From Streptacidiphilus pinicola (GTDB taxonomy: Bacteria > Actinomycetota > Actinomycetes > Streptomycetales > Streptomycetaceae): a stretch of DNA of 64,000 bases. The notes under the pieces are model-generated. The model was not told the origin of the DNA. It made no database searches and saw only the letters and a program-made list of their open reading frames with translations. The stretch spans positions 1 through 64,000 of the forward strand of contig NZ_QKYN01000007.1 in the NCBI RefSeq assembly GCF_003258295.1, in the 5' to 3' direction. This document shows, in pieces, positions 1 through 7,622 of this stretch (position 1 is its first letter; each line of letters starts with the position of its first letter). The position numbers were made by a program, and so were the translations under genes.

Positions 1-315
1 GGCCGGGGCCGCGTTCAGGGTCCGGCCGGTGGCGCCGCAGGCCGAGGCCGGGTTCGCGCGCTGGTGCCGGTTGTCCACCAGGCTGACGACCGGCCCCAGC
101 CCGTGGCACCGCCCCCACCGCGCCAGCTTCGCCTGCGCCCCACCCGGCCCGGGCGCGTCCAGCGCGTCGTTGACGCAGACCCCCGCCACGACGGCCAGCA
201 CGACGCCGACCCCGAGCGCGGCGTAGGCGACGCGGCGTCGCCGGGAGCGGCGGTCCCGCGCGGGACTGGTCTCGGCGTCGCCGCCGGGCGGGTCGGCTTT
301 CGGGCGCAGTTGCAT
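1..315 (-). CDS. Membrane-anchored protein of unknown function, 5' part only
   Basis: The first 105 codons of a minus-strand gene that runs off the left edge. The start is the ATG at 315-313; no strong ribosome site is visible. The N-terminus (residues 1-28) is polar and ends in an Arg cluster. It is followed by one hydrophobic helix (about residues 30-50, VAYAALGVGVVLAVVAG) and then an outward region with two cysteines (Cys70 and Cys93), consistent with an inside-out membrane anchor and an extracytoplasmic domain. The visible part matches no family I recognise. Confidence 0.6.
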   Translation of the reverse strand, partial: MQLRPKADPPGGDAETSPARDRRSRRRRVAYAALGVGVVLAVVAGVCVNDALDAPGPGGAQAKLARWGRCHGLGPVVSLVDNRHQRANPASACGATGRTLNAAPA

Positions 316-387
316 GAGCGAAGGGGTACCCGGCCCGAGCCGGGCAGCGCCGCACAATCACTCGGGCGGAGCAGTTGCCCTCACCTC

Positions 388-410
388 AGGGGCGCGGGGC
401 TCTGCGCCCT
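388..410. repeat. Remnant copy of the dispersed GGGGCGCGGGG palindromic element
   Basis: Carries the outer arm AGGGGCGCGGGG followed directly by a short complementary arm. It looks like a one-arm or collapsed copy of the element seen in full at 10891, 15817, 22494 and 54723. It lies just downstream of the MFS gene's stop codon. Confidence 0.5.
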
Positions 411-424
411 AGGGGTCGTGCGGC

Positions 425-1714
425 TCAGGCCCTTGCCGTCACCGCGCGGTGCGCGGCGACCGTGCCCCACGCCGTGACGCCCGTGGCCAGCAGCATCGCG
501 GTCAGCGCCACCGCGACCGTGCCGCTCCAGCCCTCGGCGTGGTACGCGCTCGCGCCCACCGCGCCGCCGAGGCTGTTGCCGATGTAGTACGCCGCCAGGT
601 ACAGCGCCGAGGCTTGGGCACGACCGTGGGTCGCCGTGCGGCCGACCGCCGCGGAGGCGACGCAGTGGCCGGTGAAGAAGCCCGCGGTGATGAGGACCAG
701 GCCCAGCAGGGTGAGTGGGAGCGACTCCGGCAGGGTGAGCAGCAGGCCGGCGGAGGTCGTGGCCACCGCCGCGTACAGCGCGCCCCGGCGGCCCAGCCGG
801 GCGCCGATCCGGGCGCTCGCCGCGGAGGCGACCGTGCCGACCAGGTAGACCACGAAGATGGACGAGGCCAGCGCCTGCGGCAGGTCGAACGGCGCCGCGA
901 CCAGGCGGTAGCCGAGCACCGTGTAGACCGCACCGAAGACCGTCATGAACAGCAGGCCCAGCGCGAAGAGCCGCCCGAGCAGCGGGTTGGTGACGTGGCC
1001 GGTGACGGTGTGCCAGAGGGCGCGCGGGTTGACCGGGCCGGGGCGGAAGCAGCGGGCGCGGGGAATCAGCACCCGGAAGGCGACCGCGCACAGCAGGGAC
1101 GCGACCGCGACGGCGGCCAGACCCGCGCGCCAGCCGTACGCGCCGGCGACGACGCCGGACAGGAGCCGGCCGCTCATGCCGCCGATGCTGTTGCCCGCCA
1201 CGTAGAGGCCCATGGCCGAGGGCAGCGCCGACGGGTGGACCTCCTCGGCGAGGAAGGCCATCGCCGTGGCCGGCAGGCCGGCCAGCGCCACGCCCTGGAG
1301 GGCGCGCAGGGCGGTCAGCGTGCCGAGGTCGCCGGTGAAGGGCAGGACCAGGGCGATGGCGACGGCCGCGAAGACCGCCATCGTCATGATCCGCGTGCGG
1401 CCGAAGCGCTCGGACAGGGCGCTGACCGGGATCACCGCGACGGCCAGTCCGATGGAGGCGGCGGAGACGGTCCAGCTGGCCTGACCGGGCGTCAGGTGCA
1501 GGTTCGCGGAGAGGTCCGGCAGCAGCGCCTGGGTGGAGTAGAGCAGCAGGAACGTCGCCAGCCCCGCGCCGAAGAGCGCGAGTTGGGTGCGGCGCAGGCC
1601 GGGGGAGCCGGGCAGGTGGCGCAGGTCCTGCGGCTGGGCCGCGGAGCCGGAGCCGGAGGCGGCGGGAGCGGAGAGGGGAGTGGGGAGGGTGGCTGAGGCG
1701 GGGTCCGCTGGCAT
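425..1714 (-). CDS. MFS drug/metabolite exporter, YnfM-like
   Basis: 429 residues with about twelve hydrophobic helices, typical of a 12-TM major facilitator. The conserved loop after TM2 reads SALSERFGRTR, matching the MFS GxLxDRxGRR-type motif A. The first 40 residues are a polar Ala/Pro/Ser extension before TM1 (LALFGAGLATFLLLYST). The sequence pattern and the divergent LysR neighbour resemble YnfM-type exporters paired with YnfL. The substrate is unknown. Transcription probably starts in the 51-bp gap shared with the LysR gene, which holds a clear inverted repeat. A remnant of the dispersed palindromic element lies just after the stop. Confidence 0.85.
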   Translation of the reverse strand: MPADPASATLPTPLSAPAASGSGSAAQPQDLRHLPGSPGLRRTQLALFGAGLATFLLLYSTQALLPDLSANLHLTPGQASWTVSAASIGLAVAVIPVSALSERFGRTRIMTMAVFAAVAIALVLPFTGDLGTLTALRALQGVALAGLPATAMAFLAEEVHPSALPSAMGLYVAGNSIGGMSGRLLSGVVAGAYGWRAGLAAVAVASLLCAVAFRVLIPRARCFRPGPVNPRALWHTVTGHVTNPLLGRLFALGLLFMTVFGAVYTVLGYRLVAAPFDLPQALASSIFVVYLVGTVASAASARIGARLGRRGALYAAVATTSAGLLLTLPESLPLTLLGLVLITAGFFTGHCVASAAVGRTATHGRAQASALYLAAYYIGNSLGGAVGASAYHAEGWSGTVAVALTAMLLATGVTAWGTVAAHRAVTARA

Positions 1715-1737
1715 GCTTCAGACGCTAGGACTCTGCA

Positions 1738-1760
1738 ATTGATGCGTCCAATACATCAAT
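1738..1760. promoter_or_regulatory. LysR-type operator between the MFS and LysR genes
   Basis: A perfect inverted repeat, ATTGATG (1738-1744) and CATCAAT (1754-1760) with a 9-nt spacer; ATTGATG recurs at 1769-1775. LysR-type regulators commonly bind such interrupted dyads in the intergenic region of divergently transcribed targets. It overlaps the most upstream possible start (TTG 1739) of the LysR frame, which argues for a later start. Confidence 0.7.
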
Positions 1761-1765
1761 GGGCG

Positions 1766-2746
1766 ATGATTGATGCTGTGACGTATGACCCCAGTTCGGA
1801 GCCGTCGACCCTTCCTGCGGAGCAGGTGGAGCTGTCGCCCACGTCACCCGCGGCCCGGCTGTCGCCCTTGCTCGCGCAGTTCGCCGCCGTCGCCCGCGCC
1901 GAGCACGTCACCCGGGCGGCGGCGGAGCTCGGCATGCCGCAGCCGACGCTGAGTCGGGCCGTGGCCAGGCTGGAGGCGGAGCTGGGCCTGGTGCTGCTGG
2001 CCCGCGAGGGCCGCACCGTCCGGCTGACCCGGGCCGGGCGGATCTTCCTGGCCGCGACGGAGCGGGCGTTGGCCGAGCTGGAGCGCGGCGCGGACGCGGC
2101 CCGCGCGGAGGCGGACCCGACCGGGGGCCGGGTGGCGTTCGGCTTCCTGCACACCATGGGGACGGAGGCCGTGCCGATGCTGCTGCGCGGTTTCCGTGCA
2201 CGGCTGCCCAGGGTGCGGTTCCAGTTGGTGCAGGGTTATACCGACGAGATGCTGGCCCGGCTGCGGGAGGGCGAGTTGGACCTGTGCCTGCTCTCACCGC
2301 GGCCCGAGGCGCCGGATCTGACCGCCCGTCGGATGGGCGAGCAGCGGCTGCGCCTGGTGCTGTCGGCGGACCACCGGCTGGCCGGCCGACGGCGGGTGCG
2401 GCTGGAGGAGGTGGCCGAGGACCCGTTCGTCAGCCTGGAGCCCGGCTACGGTCTGCGTCGGATCACCGACGAGCTCTGTGCGCAGGCCGGCTTCACCGCG
2501 CGGATCTCCTTCGAGGGGGAGGAGGCCGACACGCTGCGCGGTCTGGTCGCGGCCGGCCTGGGCGTCGCGGTGCTGCCGCCCAGCGCGCTGCCGCGCCCCG
2601 GCGTCGTGGAACTGGCCATCTCCTCGCCCCCGGCGCGGCGCGAGCTGGCGCTGGTGTGGTCGTCGGTGCGGCCGCTGCCGCCGCCCGCGGTGGCGTTCCG
2701 CGACTACGTGCTCTCGGAGAAGGACCGGCTCCCGCTGCACGGGTGA
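1766..2746 (+). CDS. LysR-family transcriptional regulator
   Basis: About 326 residues. The winged helix-turn-helix lies near residues 35-90 (core AAAELGMPQPTLSRAVARLE), followed by a linker helix and a periplasmic-binding-like effector domain. It probably controls the divergent MFS exporter and itself through the ATTGATG/CATCAAT dyad. Start choice is uncertain: TTG 1739 is open but lies inside the operator, so ATG 1766 is used. GTG 1778 is equally possible and would be preceded by GATGAT seven bases upstream, compatible with a leaderless message. An extension of about 30 residues before the HTH is unusual for LysR proteins. Confidence 0.85.
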   Translation: MIDAVTYDPSSEPSTLPAEQVELSPTSPAARLSPLLAQFAAVARAEHVTRAAAELGMPQPTLSRAVARLEAELGLVLLAREGRTVRLTRAGRIFLAATERALAELERGADAARAEADPTGGRVAFGFLHTMGTEAVPMLLRGFRARLPRVRFQLVQGYTDEMLARLREGELDLCLLSPRPEAPDLTARRMGEQRLRLVLSADHRLAGRRRVRLEEVAEDPFVSLEPGYGLRRITDELCAQAGFTARISFEGEEADTLRGLVAAGLGVAVLPPSALPRPGVVELAISSPPARRELALVWSSVRPLPPPAVAFRDYVLSEKDRLPLHG

Positions 2747-2817
2747 ATTGTCTGGCTTGTGACCATTACCCGCGAGGTGGACGCTGTTCCTGTACCTCTG
2801 AAAGGGGGTGGATCGGC

Positions 2818-4164
2818 ATGACGTTCATGCAGGTCATTGAATACGAAACCACCGATGAGAAACGTGTCGACCGATTGATGGACGAGTGGCTGCGGATCAC
2901 CAAGGGCAAGCGGACCGCCCACCACTCGACGATCGGCAAGGACCGGGACAAGCCCTCCCACTTCATGCAGATGGTCGAGTTCCCGTCCTACGAGGAGGCG
3001 ATGCGCAACAGCGACCTCCCCGAGACCCGGCACATCGCCGAGGAGATGCGGGACGCCTGTGTCGAAGCACCCCGCTTCGTGAACCTGGAGATCACCCGAG
3101 ACGAGATCGTCGACGAGGACGCGATGGCGTCCCTGATGGGTCGCGTCGTCACCGACCTGGGGGCGGTGGCCCTCGCTCCGTTGCTGGTCATCGGCGAGCG
3201 CTTGGGGCTCTTCTCGAGCCTGGCGGACGGCAGGTCGCGCACCTCCACCGAGCTGGCCGATGCCACCGGTACCCAGGAGCGCAACGTGCGCGAGTGGCTG
3301 TCGGCGATGGCGGCCAGCGGTTACGTCACCCTGGACCCGGACGGCCGGTTCCGGCTCACCCCCGAGCAGATGGTCGCCTTCTGCGACCGGGAGAGCCCCT
3401 ACTACGCGCTCGGCGGCTTCCAGTCGTTCAGCGCCGCGGCCTGGCTGGAGACGCGCGACAAGCTGGAGCGCGCCTTCAGGACGGGTGAGGGCGTTGGCTG
3501 GGACCAGCACCACCCGGAGCTCTTCTCCGGCACCGCGCGCTTCTTCCGTCCCGGCTACGCCACCTTCCTGGTGGGCCAGTGGCTGCCGGCCCTCGACGGC
3601 GTCGAGGAGAAGCTGCGCACCGGCGGCAGCGTCGCGGACGTCGGCTGCGGGTTCGGCTACTCGACCATGATGATGGCCCGCGCCTTCCCCGAGGCGCGCT
3701 GCACCGGATTCGACTACCACGAGCCCTCCATCGAGGCGGCGCGCCGGCAGGCCAAGCAGGAGGGCATCGCCAAGCACTGCGAGTTCGAGGTGGCGGGCGC
3801 GGCGGACTTCGGCGGCGGCCCCTACGACCTGGTCACCTACTTCGACTGTCTGCACGACATGGGCGACCCGGTCGGGGCGCTCTCGCACACCCGCGCGCGG
3901 CTCGCCGACGGTGGTGTGGTCATGGTGGTCGAGCCCCACGCCGAGGACGACGTGGCGGACAACCTGAACCCGCTGAGCCGGGCCTTCTACGCGGCCTCCT
4001 CGCTGATCTGCGTGCCCGCCTCGCAGGCGCAGCCGGTCGGCCGGGCGCTCGGCGCGCAGGCGGGCGAGGCGCGGACCCGCGAGGTCGCGGCCGAGGCGGG
4101 CTTCTCGCACTTCCGCCGGGCCACCGAGACGCCGTTCAACCTCGTCTATGAACTGAGGAGCTGA
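2818..4164 (+). CDS. Fusion: ferredoxin-like N-domain plus SAM-dependent methyltransferase
   Basis: 448 residues, with AAAGGGGG as ribosome site just before ATG 2818. Residues 1-100 (FMQVIEYETTDEKR..., FMQMVEFPSYEEAM) resemble the small stand-alone streptomycete proteins with an antibiotic-monooxygenase-like alpha/beta fold. Residues 110-190 look like the winged-helix dimerisation domain found in front of class I methyltransferases. Residues 255-390 hold the SAM-binding motif VADVGCGFGYST and an acidic post-motif (FDYHEPS). The closest architecture I know for the C-terminal part is Rv2258c-like methyltransferases. The substrate is unknown. The fusion of the two modules is the odd point. Confidence 0.8.
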   Translation: MTFMQVIEYETTDEKRVDRLMDEWLRITKGKRTAHHSTIGKDRDKPSHFMQMVEFPSYEEAMRNSDLPETRHIAEEMRDACVEAPRFVNLEITRDEIVDEDAMASLMGRVVTDLGAVALAPLLVIGERLGLFSSLADGRSRTSTELADATGTQERNVREWLSAMAASGYVTLDPDGRFRLTPEQMVAFCDRESPYYALGGFQSFSAAAWLETRDKLERAFRTGEGVGWDQHHPELFSGTARFFRPGYATFLVGQWLPALDGVEEKLRTGGSVADVGCGFGYSTMMMARAFPEARCTGFDYHEPSIEAARRQAKQEGIAKHCEFEVAGAADFGGGPYDLVTYFDCLHDMGDPVGALSHTRARLADGGVVMVVEPHAEDDVADNLNPLSRAFYAASSLICVPASQAQPVGRALGAQAGEARTREVAAEAGFSHFRRATETPFNLVYELRS

Positions 4165-4218
4165 ACTGAGGAGCCGAACTGAGGAGCCGAGGAACGCACC
4201 TTCATGTCAGTGGCGAAT

Positions 4219-4246
4219 CTACGCGCGTAGGAGCTAGGATCGGGAA
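4219..4246 (+). promoter_or_regulatory. Nucleoside-regulon operator and leaderless promoter of add
   Basis: The 12-bp perfect palindrome CTACGCGCGTAG (4219-4230) is followed by TAGGAT (4235-4240), a good -10 hexamer, then six bases and the ATG of add. The operator falls in the -35/-10 spacer. The same operator type stands before deoC and the phosphorylase gene. Confidence 0.75.
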
Positions 4247-5383
4247 ATGGTGACCCACAACCCCCAAACCCTCGCGGCGCAGACCCCGCCTGCCACCTCG
4301 GAGCAGATCCGACGCGCACCGAAGGTGCTGCTGCACGATCATCTCGACGGCGGCCTGCGCCCCGAGACGATCATTGAGCTGGCCGACGCCGTCGGATACG
4401 ACGCCCTGCCCGAGCGGGACCCGGCCAAGCTCGGCCAGTGGTTCCGCGACGCCGCAGACTCCGGCTCGCTGGAGCGGTATCTGGAGACCTTCGCGCACAC
4501 CTGTGCCGTGATGCAGACGCGCGAGGCGCTGATCCGTGTCGCCGCCGACTGCGCCGAGGACCTCGCCCGGGACGGCGTCGTGTACGCCGAGGTCCGCTAC
4601 GCCCCCGAGCAGCACCTGGAGCAGGGGCTGACCCTGGACGAGGTCGTCGAGGCCGTCAACGAGGGTTTCCGCCTGGGCGAGCAGCGGGCCCGGGAGAACG
4701 GCGACCGGATCCGGGTCGGCACCCTGCTGACCGCGATGCGGCACGCCGCCCGCTCCCGGGAGATCGCGGAGCTGGCCAACCGCTACCGCGACCACGGCGT
4801 GGTCGGCTTCGACATCGCCGGTGCCGAGGCCGGCCACCCGCCGACCCGGCACCTGGACGCCTTCGAGTACCTCGCGGGCGAGAACAACCACTTCACCATC
4901 CACGCCGGTGAGGCCTTCGGCCTGCCCTCCATCTGGGAGGCGATCCAGTGCTGCGGCGCCGACCGCCTCGGGCACGGCGTGCGCATCATCGACGACATCA
5001 CCGTCAAGGACGACGGGCAGGTCGAGTTCGGCCGGCTCGCCGCCTACGTCCGTGACAAGCGCATCCCGCTGGAGATGTGCCCCACCTCCAACCTGCAGAC
5101 CGGGGCCGCCGCCTCCTATGCGGACCACCCCATCGGCCTGCTGCGCCGGCTCCACTTCCGGGTCACCGTCAACACCGACAACCGGCTGATGAGCGGCACC
5201 AGCATGAGCGAGGAGTTCCAGCACCTCGTCGACACCTTCGGCTACACGCTGGACGACCTGCAGTGGTTCACCGTCAACGCCATGAAGAGCGCCTTCATCC
5301 CCTTCGACGAGCGTCTGGCGATGATCAACGATGTGATCAAGCCCGGCTACGCCGCGCTGAAGGCGGAATGGCTCTTCGCCTGA
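4247..5383 (+). CDS. add: Adenosine deaminase
   Basis: 378 residues. Deaminates adenosine and deoxyadenosine to (deoxy)inosine in the cytoplasm. Metal ligands are visible in LHDHLDGG (residues 30-37), in [10 protein letters not shown] (the HAGE catalytic motif, about residues 215-224) and in the RLGHGVRI and NTDNRLMS segments of the amidohydrolase barrel. Length is normal for the family. The ATG at 4247 follows TAGGAT by six bases, so the message is probably leaderless and the start secure. Its product inosine feeds the phosphorylase at 18604, which carries the same operator. Confidence 0.95.
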   Translation: MVTHNPQTLAAQTPPATSEQIRRAPKVLLHDHLDGGLRPETIIELADAVGYDALPERDPAKLGQWFRDAADSGSLERYLETFAHTCAVMQTREALIRVAADCAEDLARDGVVYAEVRYAPEQHLEQGLTLDEVVEAVNEGFRLGEQRARENGDRIRVGTLLTAMRHAARSREIAELANRYRDHGVVGFDIAGAEAGHPPTRHLDAFEYLAGENNHFTIHAGEAFGLPSIWEAIQCCGADRLGHGVRIIDDITVKDDGQVEFGRLAAYVRDKRIPLEMCPTSNLQTGAAASYADHPIGLLRRLHFRVTVNTDNRLMSGTSMSEEFQHLVDTFGYTLDDLQWFTVNAMKSAFIPFDERLAMINDVIKPGYAALKAEWLFA

Positions 5384-5400
5384 GCCACCCGGCGTCCCCC

Positions 5401-5463
5401 GCCCCGTTCCGACGGGGCGTCAACCTCCCGAATCCCCGTACGCCGATCGGCTGACGGGGATTT
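5401..5463 (+). terminator. Two tandem hairpins after add
   Basis: The first stem is GCCCCGT/ACGGGGC (5401-5418) with a 4-nt loop. The second has arms AATCCCCGT (5431-5439) and ACGGGGATT (5454-5462), with an inner GCC/GGC pairing. There is no long U-tract, as is usual for GC-rich actinobacterial terminators. Confidence 0.65.
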
Positions 5464-5563
5464 GGGACGGACCCGACCTCGTGGATACCTTGGGCGGCCA
5501 GTCGGGCACGCACTGTGATCGCTGCGCTCACAGGGCCGCTCGCAGGACACGAGGAGACTGCTC

Positions 5564-5923
5564 ATGAAGAAGGCCACCCTGCAGGCAGCCGGGACGGCGG
5601 TGCTCGGTCTCGCGGCGGTCACCGCCGTCGCCGGTCCGGCCGCGGCGGACCCGCTCGGCGGGGTCCCGCAGGTCAGCTCGCTGACCGACTCGGCCTCGTC
5701 GCTGACGGCCCCGAACGGAAGCCTGCACGAGGTGACCTCGACCGCGCAGGGACTCATCAACAGCGCGACGCCGTCCGTGCGGAGCGTCCAACGCGACGGT
5801 GGCGTGCCCGCCGTCGGCGGAACGCTCGGCAACCTGCCCGGGGGCCAGCAGATCCAGGGCGGTGTCGGCCACGCGCTGGGTGCGCTGCACGGTCTGCCCG
5901 TGCAGGCGCCGTCGATCGGCTGA
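5564..5923 (+). CDS. Small secreted protein
   Basis: 119 residues, with ribosome site GAGGAG. It begins MKKATLQAAG followed by a hydrophobic stretch and an Ala-rich cleavage region (AGPAAADPLG), giving a clean Sec signal peptide cut near residue 29. The mature part of about 90 residues is small, Gly/Ser/Val-rich, without cysteines or a wall-anchor signal. I recognise no functional domain. It stands alone between add and a converging PspC gene. Confidence 0.75.
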   Translation: MKKATLQAAGTAVLGLAAVTAVAGPAAADPLGGVPQVSSLTDSASSLTAPNGSLHEVTSTAQGLINSATPSVRSVQRDGGVPAVGGTLGNLPGGQQIQGGVGHALGALHGLPVQAPSIG

Positions 5924-5960
5924 GCGGCCCTCCCGCAACACCGAATGCCTGGCCGCTGAA

Positions 5961-5989
5961 GGCGGGCCTCCCGGACCGGGAGGCCCGCC
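5961..5989. terminator. Bidirectional terminator
   Basis: A 13-bp perfect stem (GGCGGGCCTCCCG and its complement) with a tiny loop, placed between two converging genes. Confidence 0.8.
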
Positions 5990-6019
5990 GTGGTGTGGCG
6001 TGGGCGCGGCCGGCGAGGA

Positions 6020-6211
6020 TCAGTACTCGGCCGGGAGCAGCAGCCACAGCGCCAGGTATATGAGCACCTGCGGGCCGGGCAGCAGGCAGGAGAGCAGGAA
6101 CAGCACGCGGACGGTGAGTGCGCTCAGCCCGAAGCGCCGGGCGATTCCCGCGCAGACACCGCCGAGCATGCGGCCGCTGCGGGGGCGGGCGAGGGTGGCG
6201 GTCGCGGACAT
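6020..6211 (-). CDS. PspC-domain small membrane protein
   Basis: 63 residues. Starts at ATG 6211 behind a GGAG ribosome site; an upstream in-frame ATG (6286) would add 25 unconserved residues. The sequence R-MLGGVCAGIARRFGLS followed by a single hydrophobic segment (VLFLLSCLLPGPQVLIYLAL) and WLLLPAEY is the classic PspC fold. PspC proteins act at the membrane in envelope-stress responses. The gene follows a VanZ-like gene on the same strand with a 71-bp gap. Confidence 0.85.
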   Translation of the reverse strand: MSATATLARPRSGRMLGGVCAGIARRFGLSALTVRVLFLLSCLLPGPQVLIYLALWLLLPAEY

Positions 6212-6282
6212 GGGTAACTCCTGTCGCTGAGACTGTCGCCAAGGGCGTTCCCCGTGGTGGGACCGGCCGTCGGCTTGATGAC

Positions 6283-6894
6283 TCAAGCCTCTCGCGCAGG
6301 AAGGGCGGTGGCGTCAGCCCCGCCGATGATCCGGACCCTTCCGGGATTCGTGCTCCGGGAGGCCCTGTTCTCAGGGACGCTCTCAGGGTTGCCCTCAGGG
6401 GTGTGCGCCATGACGTCCGCCACGGCCGCAGGCCCGGCGGCCGTGGCGGCGCGGTGGCGCAGCCAGGCGCGGGTGGCCGGGACCACCGCGAGGTGGGTCA
6501 GCGCGATGCCGATGCAGGGCAGCAGGATGTCGTCGACGTTCAGCAGGCGCAGCGACAGCGTGGTCTGCAGCACCTCCAGACCGGTCGCGATCAGGATGCC
6601 GGTCAGCAGGGTCCGGGTGAACGAGGTGACCGGTGACGCGTCCCTGCGGCCGCCGGCCAGCGGCAGCAGCACGCCCAGCGGCGCGAGCGAGAGCAGGCTG
6701 CCGAGCAGCTCCAGGTAGTCCCGGGCGGTGCCGCCGGACAGCTCGGCGCGGACCGAGGCGAACGGCGTGAGGTTGCTGTCCGCGAGCCAGACCGACGGGG
6801 TGCTGCGGAACGTCGCCCACAGCAGCACGGCCAGATGGACCGTCAGCAGCAGCAGACCGAGCCGCCGGGCGCCCGCGTGGACGGACGGCTGCAT
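6283..6894 (-). CDS. VanZ-family membrane protein
   Basis: About 203 residues with four hydrophobic segments. The features SNLTPFASV (after TM1), the polar loop before LLGSLLSLAPLGVLLPLA, and LNVDDILLPCIG are typical of VanZ-like proteins (the DD motif near TM4). The C-terminal 50 residues are polar and not membrane-spanning. ATG 6894 lacks an obvious ribosome site, so the start is tentative. VanZ homologues are linked to teicoplanin resistance in enterococci; the role here is unknown. Confidence 0.7.
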   Translation of the reverse strand: MQPSVHAGARRLGLLLLTVHLAVLLWATFRSTPSVWLADSNLTPFASVRAELSGGTARDYLELLGSLLSLAPLGVLLPLAGGRRDASPVTSFTRTLLTGILIATGLEVLQTTLSLRLLNVDDILLPCIGIALTHLAVVPATRAWLRHRAATAAGPAAVADVMAHTPEGNPESVPENRASRSTNPGRVRIIGGADATALPAREA

Positions 6895-7010
6895 GGGACC
6901 GCCCGGGCGGGCGGTGAAGGGACGCGGATGGCCGGTGCTCTCTCCGTGCTGCACGCCAGCAGGGACGCGCGCGGTGGCGCGCGTGGTTGCGCGCCGGGTT
7001 GTGTGCGCCG

Positions 7011-7622
7011 TCACGGCGCGCCGGTGGCAGCGCTGGTGCAGTCGCTGACCGAGAAGCCGCCGGAGGACCGCGTCGAGGGCGTGCTCCTCGCTGCCGCCGT
7101 CGCCGTGGCGGCCGGTGTCGGCACGGCGGACCTCGCCGCGCGCCCGGAACCGCCGACGCCGGCCGATGAGCCGGCCGACGCGCCGGCGGACGAGTCGGCC
7201 CCCGGGGCGGACGTGGCCAGCTCCGAGGCGAGCACGCCCGGCGGCATGGGCAGGGCCGAGGCCAGCGCCTCCCACGGGGTCTCCGAGGTCGGCTGCGACG
7301 GCAGGTCCGTCGGGCCGACCGGCAGCACACCGCTGGGCGCGGCCGTGGTCAGCACAGCGGGACCGGTGCTCTCGGCGGACGATGTGCCGGTGGCGCCGGG
7401 CGGGGGCGGGCACGCCGTCCGGGAGGCCGGGATGCCCGCGTCGACCGGCACGGCGGTGCTGCGGATGCCGCACCCGCTCAGCGTGACGGCGGCGACCGCC
7501 GCGACGACGCAGGCGGCGAAGGCCGTGGCGGTCCCGCGCCGGTGGGGGAGCTCCGCCCGCTCCGGGGCGCCGGCGCGGGTCGTCGTCGTTCTGCGGTGCG
7601 CGTGCTGTTCGGTGGTGCTCAT
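7011..7622 (-). CDS. Lipoprotein downstream of afsQ2
   Basis: 203 residues. After a basic N-terminal tail comes a hydrophobic run ending in LSGC (Cys51), a lipobox with a long n-region. The remainder is low-complexity Ser/Ala/Pro/Thr, probably an extended cell-wall linker. Its ATG overlaps the afsQ2 stop as ATGA, so it is translationally coupled to the sensor kinase. From memory, S. coelicolor has a lipoprotein at the same place. A role as an accessory to signal sensing is inferred from position, as for CseA in the CseBC system. Confidence 0.7.
   Translation of the reverse strand: MSTTEQHAHRRTTTTRAGAPERAELPHRRGTATAFAACVVAAVAAVTLSGCGIRSTAVPVDAGIPASRTACPPPPGATGTSSAESTGPAVLTTAAPSGVLPVGPTDLPSQPTSETPWEALASALPMPPGVLASELATSAPGADSSAGASAGSSAGVGGSGRAARSAVPTPAATATAAARSTPSTRSSGGFSVSDCTSAATGAP

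Noticed and set aside
2284-2817. Upstream extension of the methyltransferase frame
   Set aside because: It overlaps the LysR gene in another frame; a clear ribosome site and family start lie at 2818.
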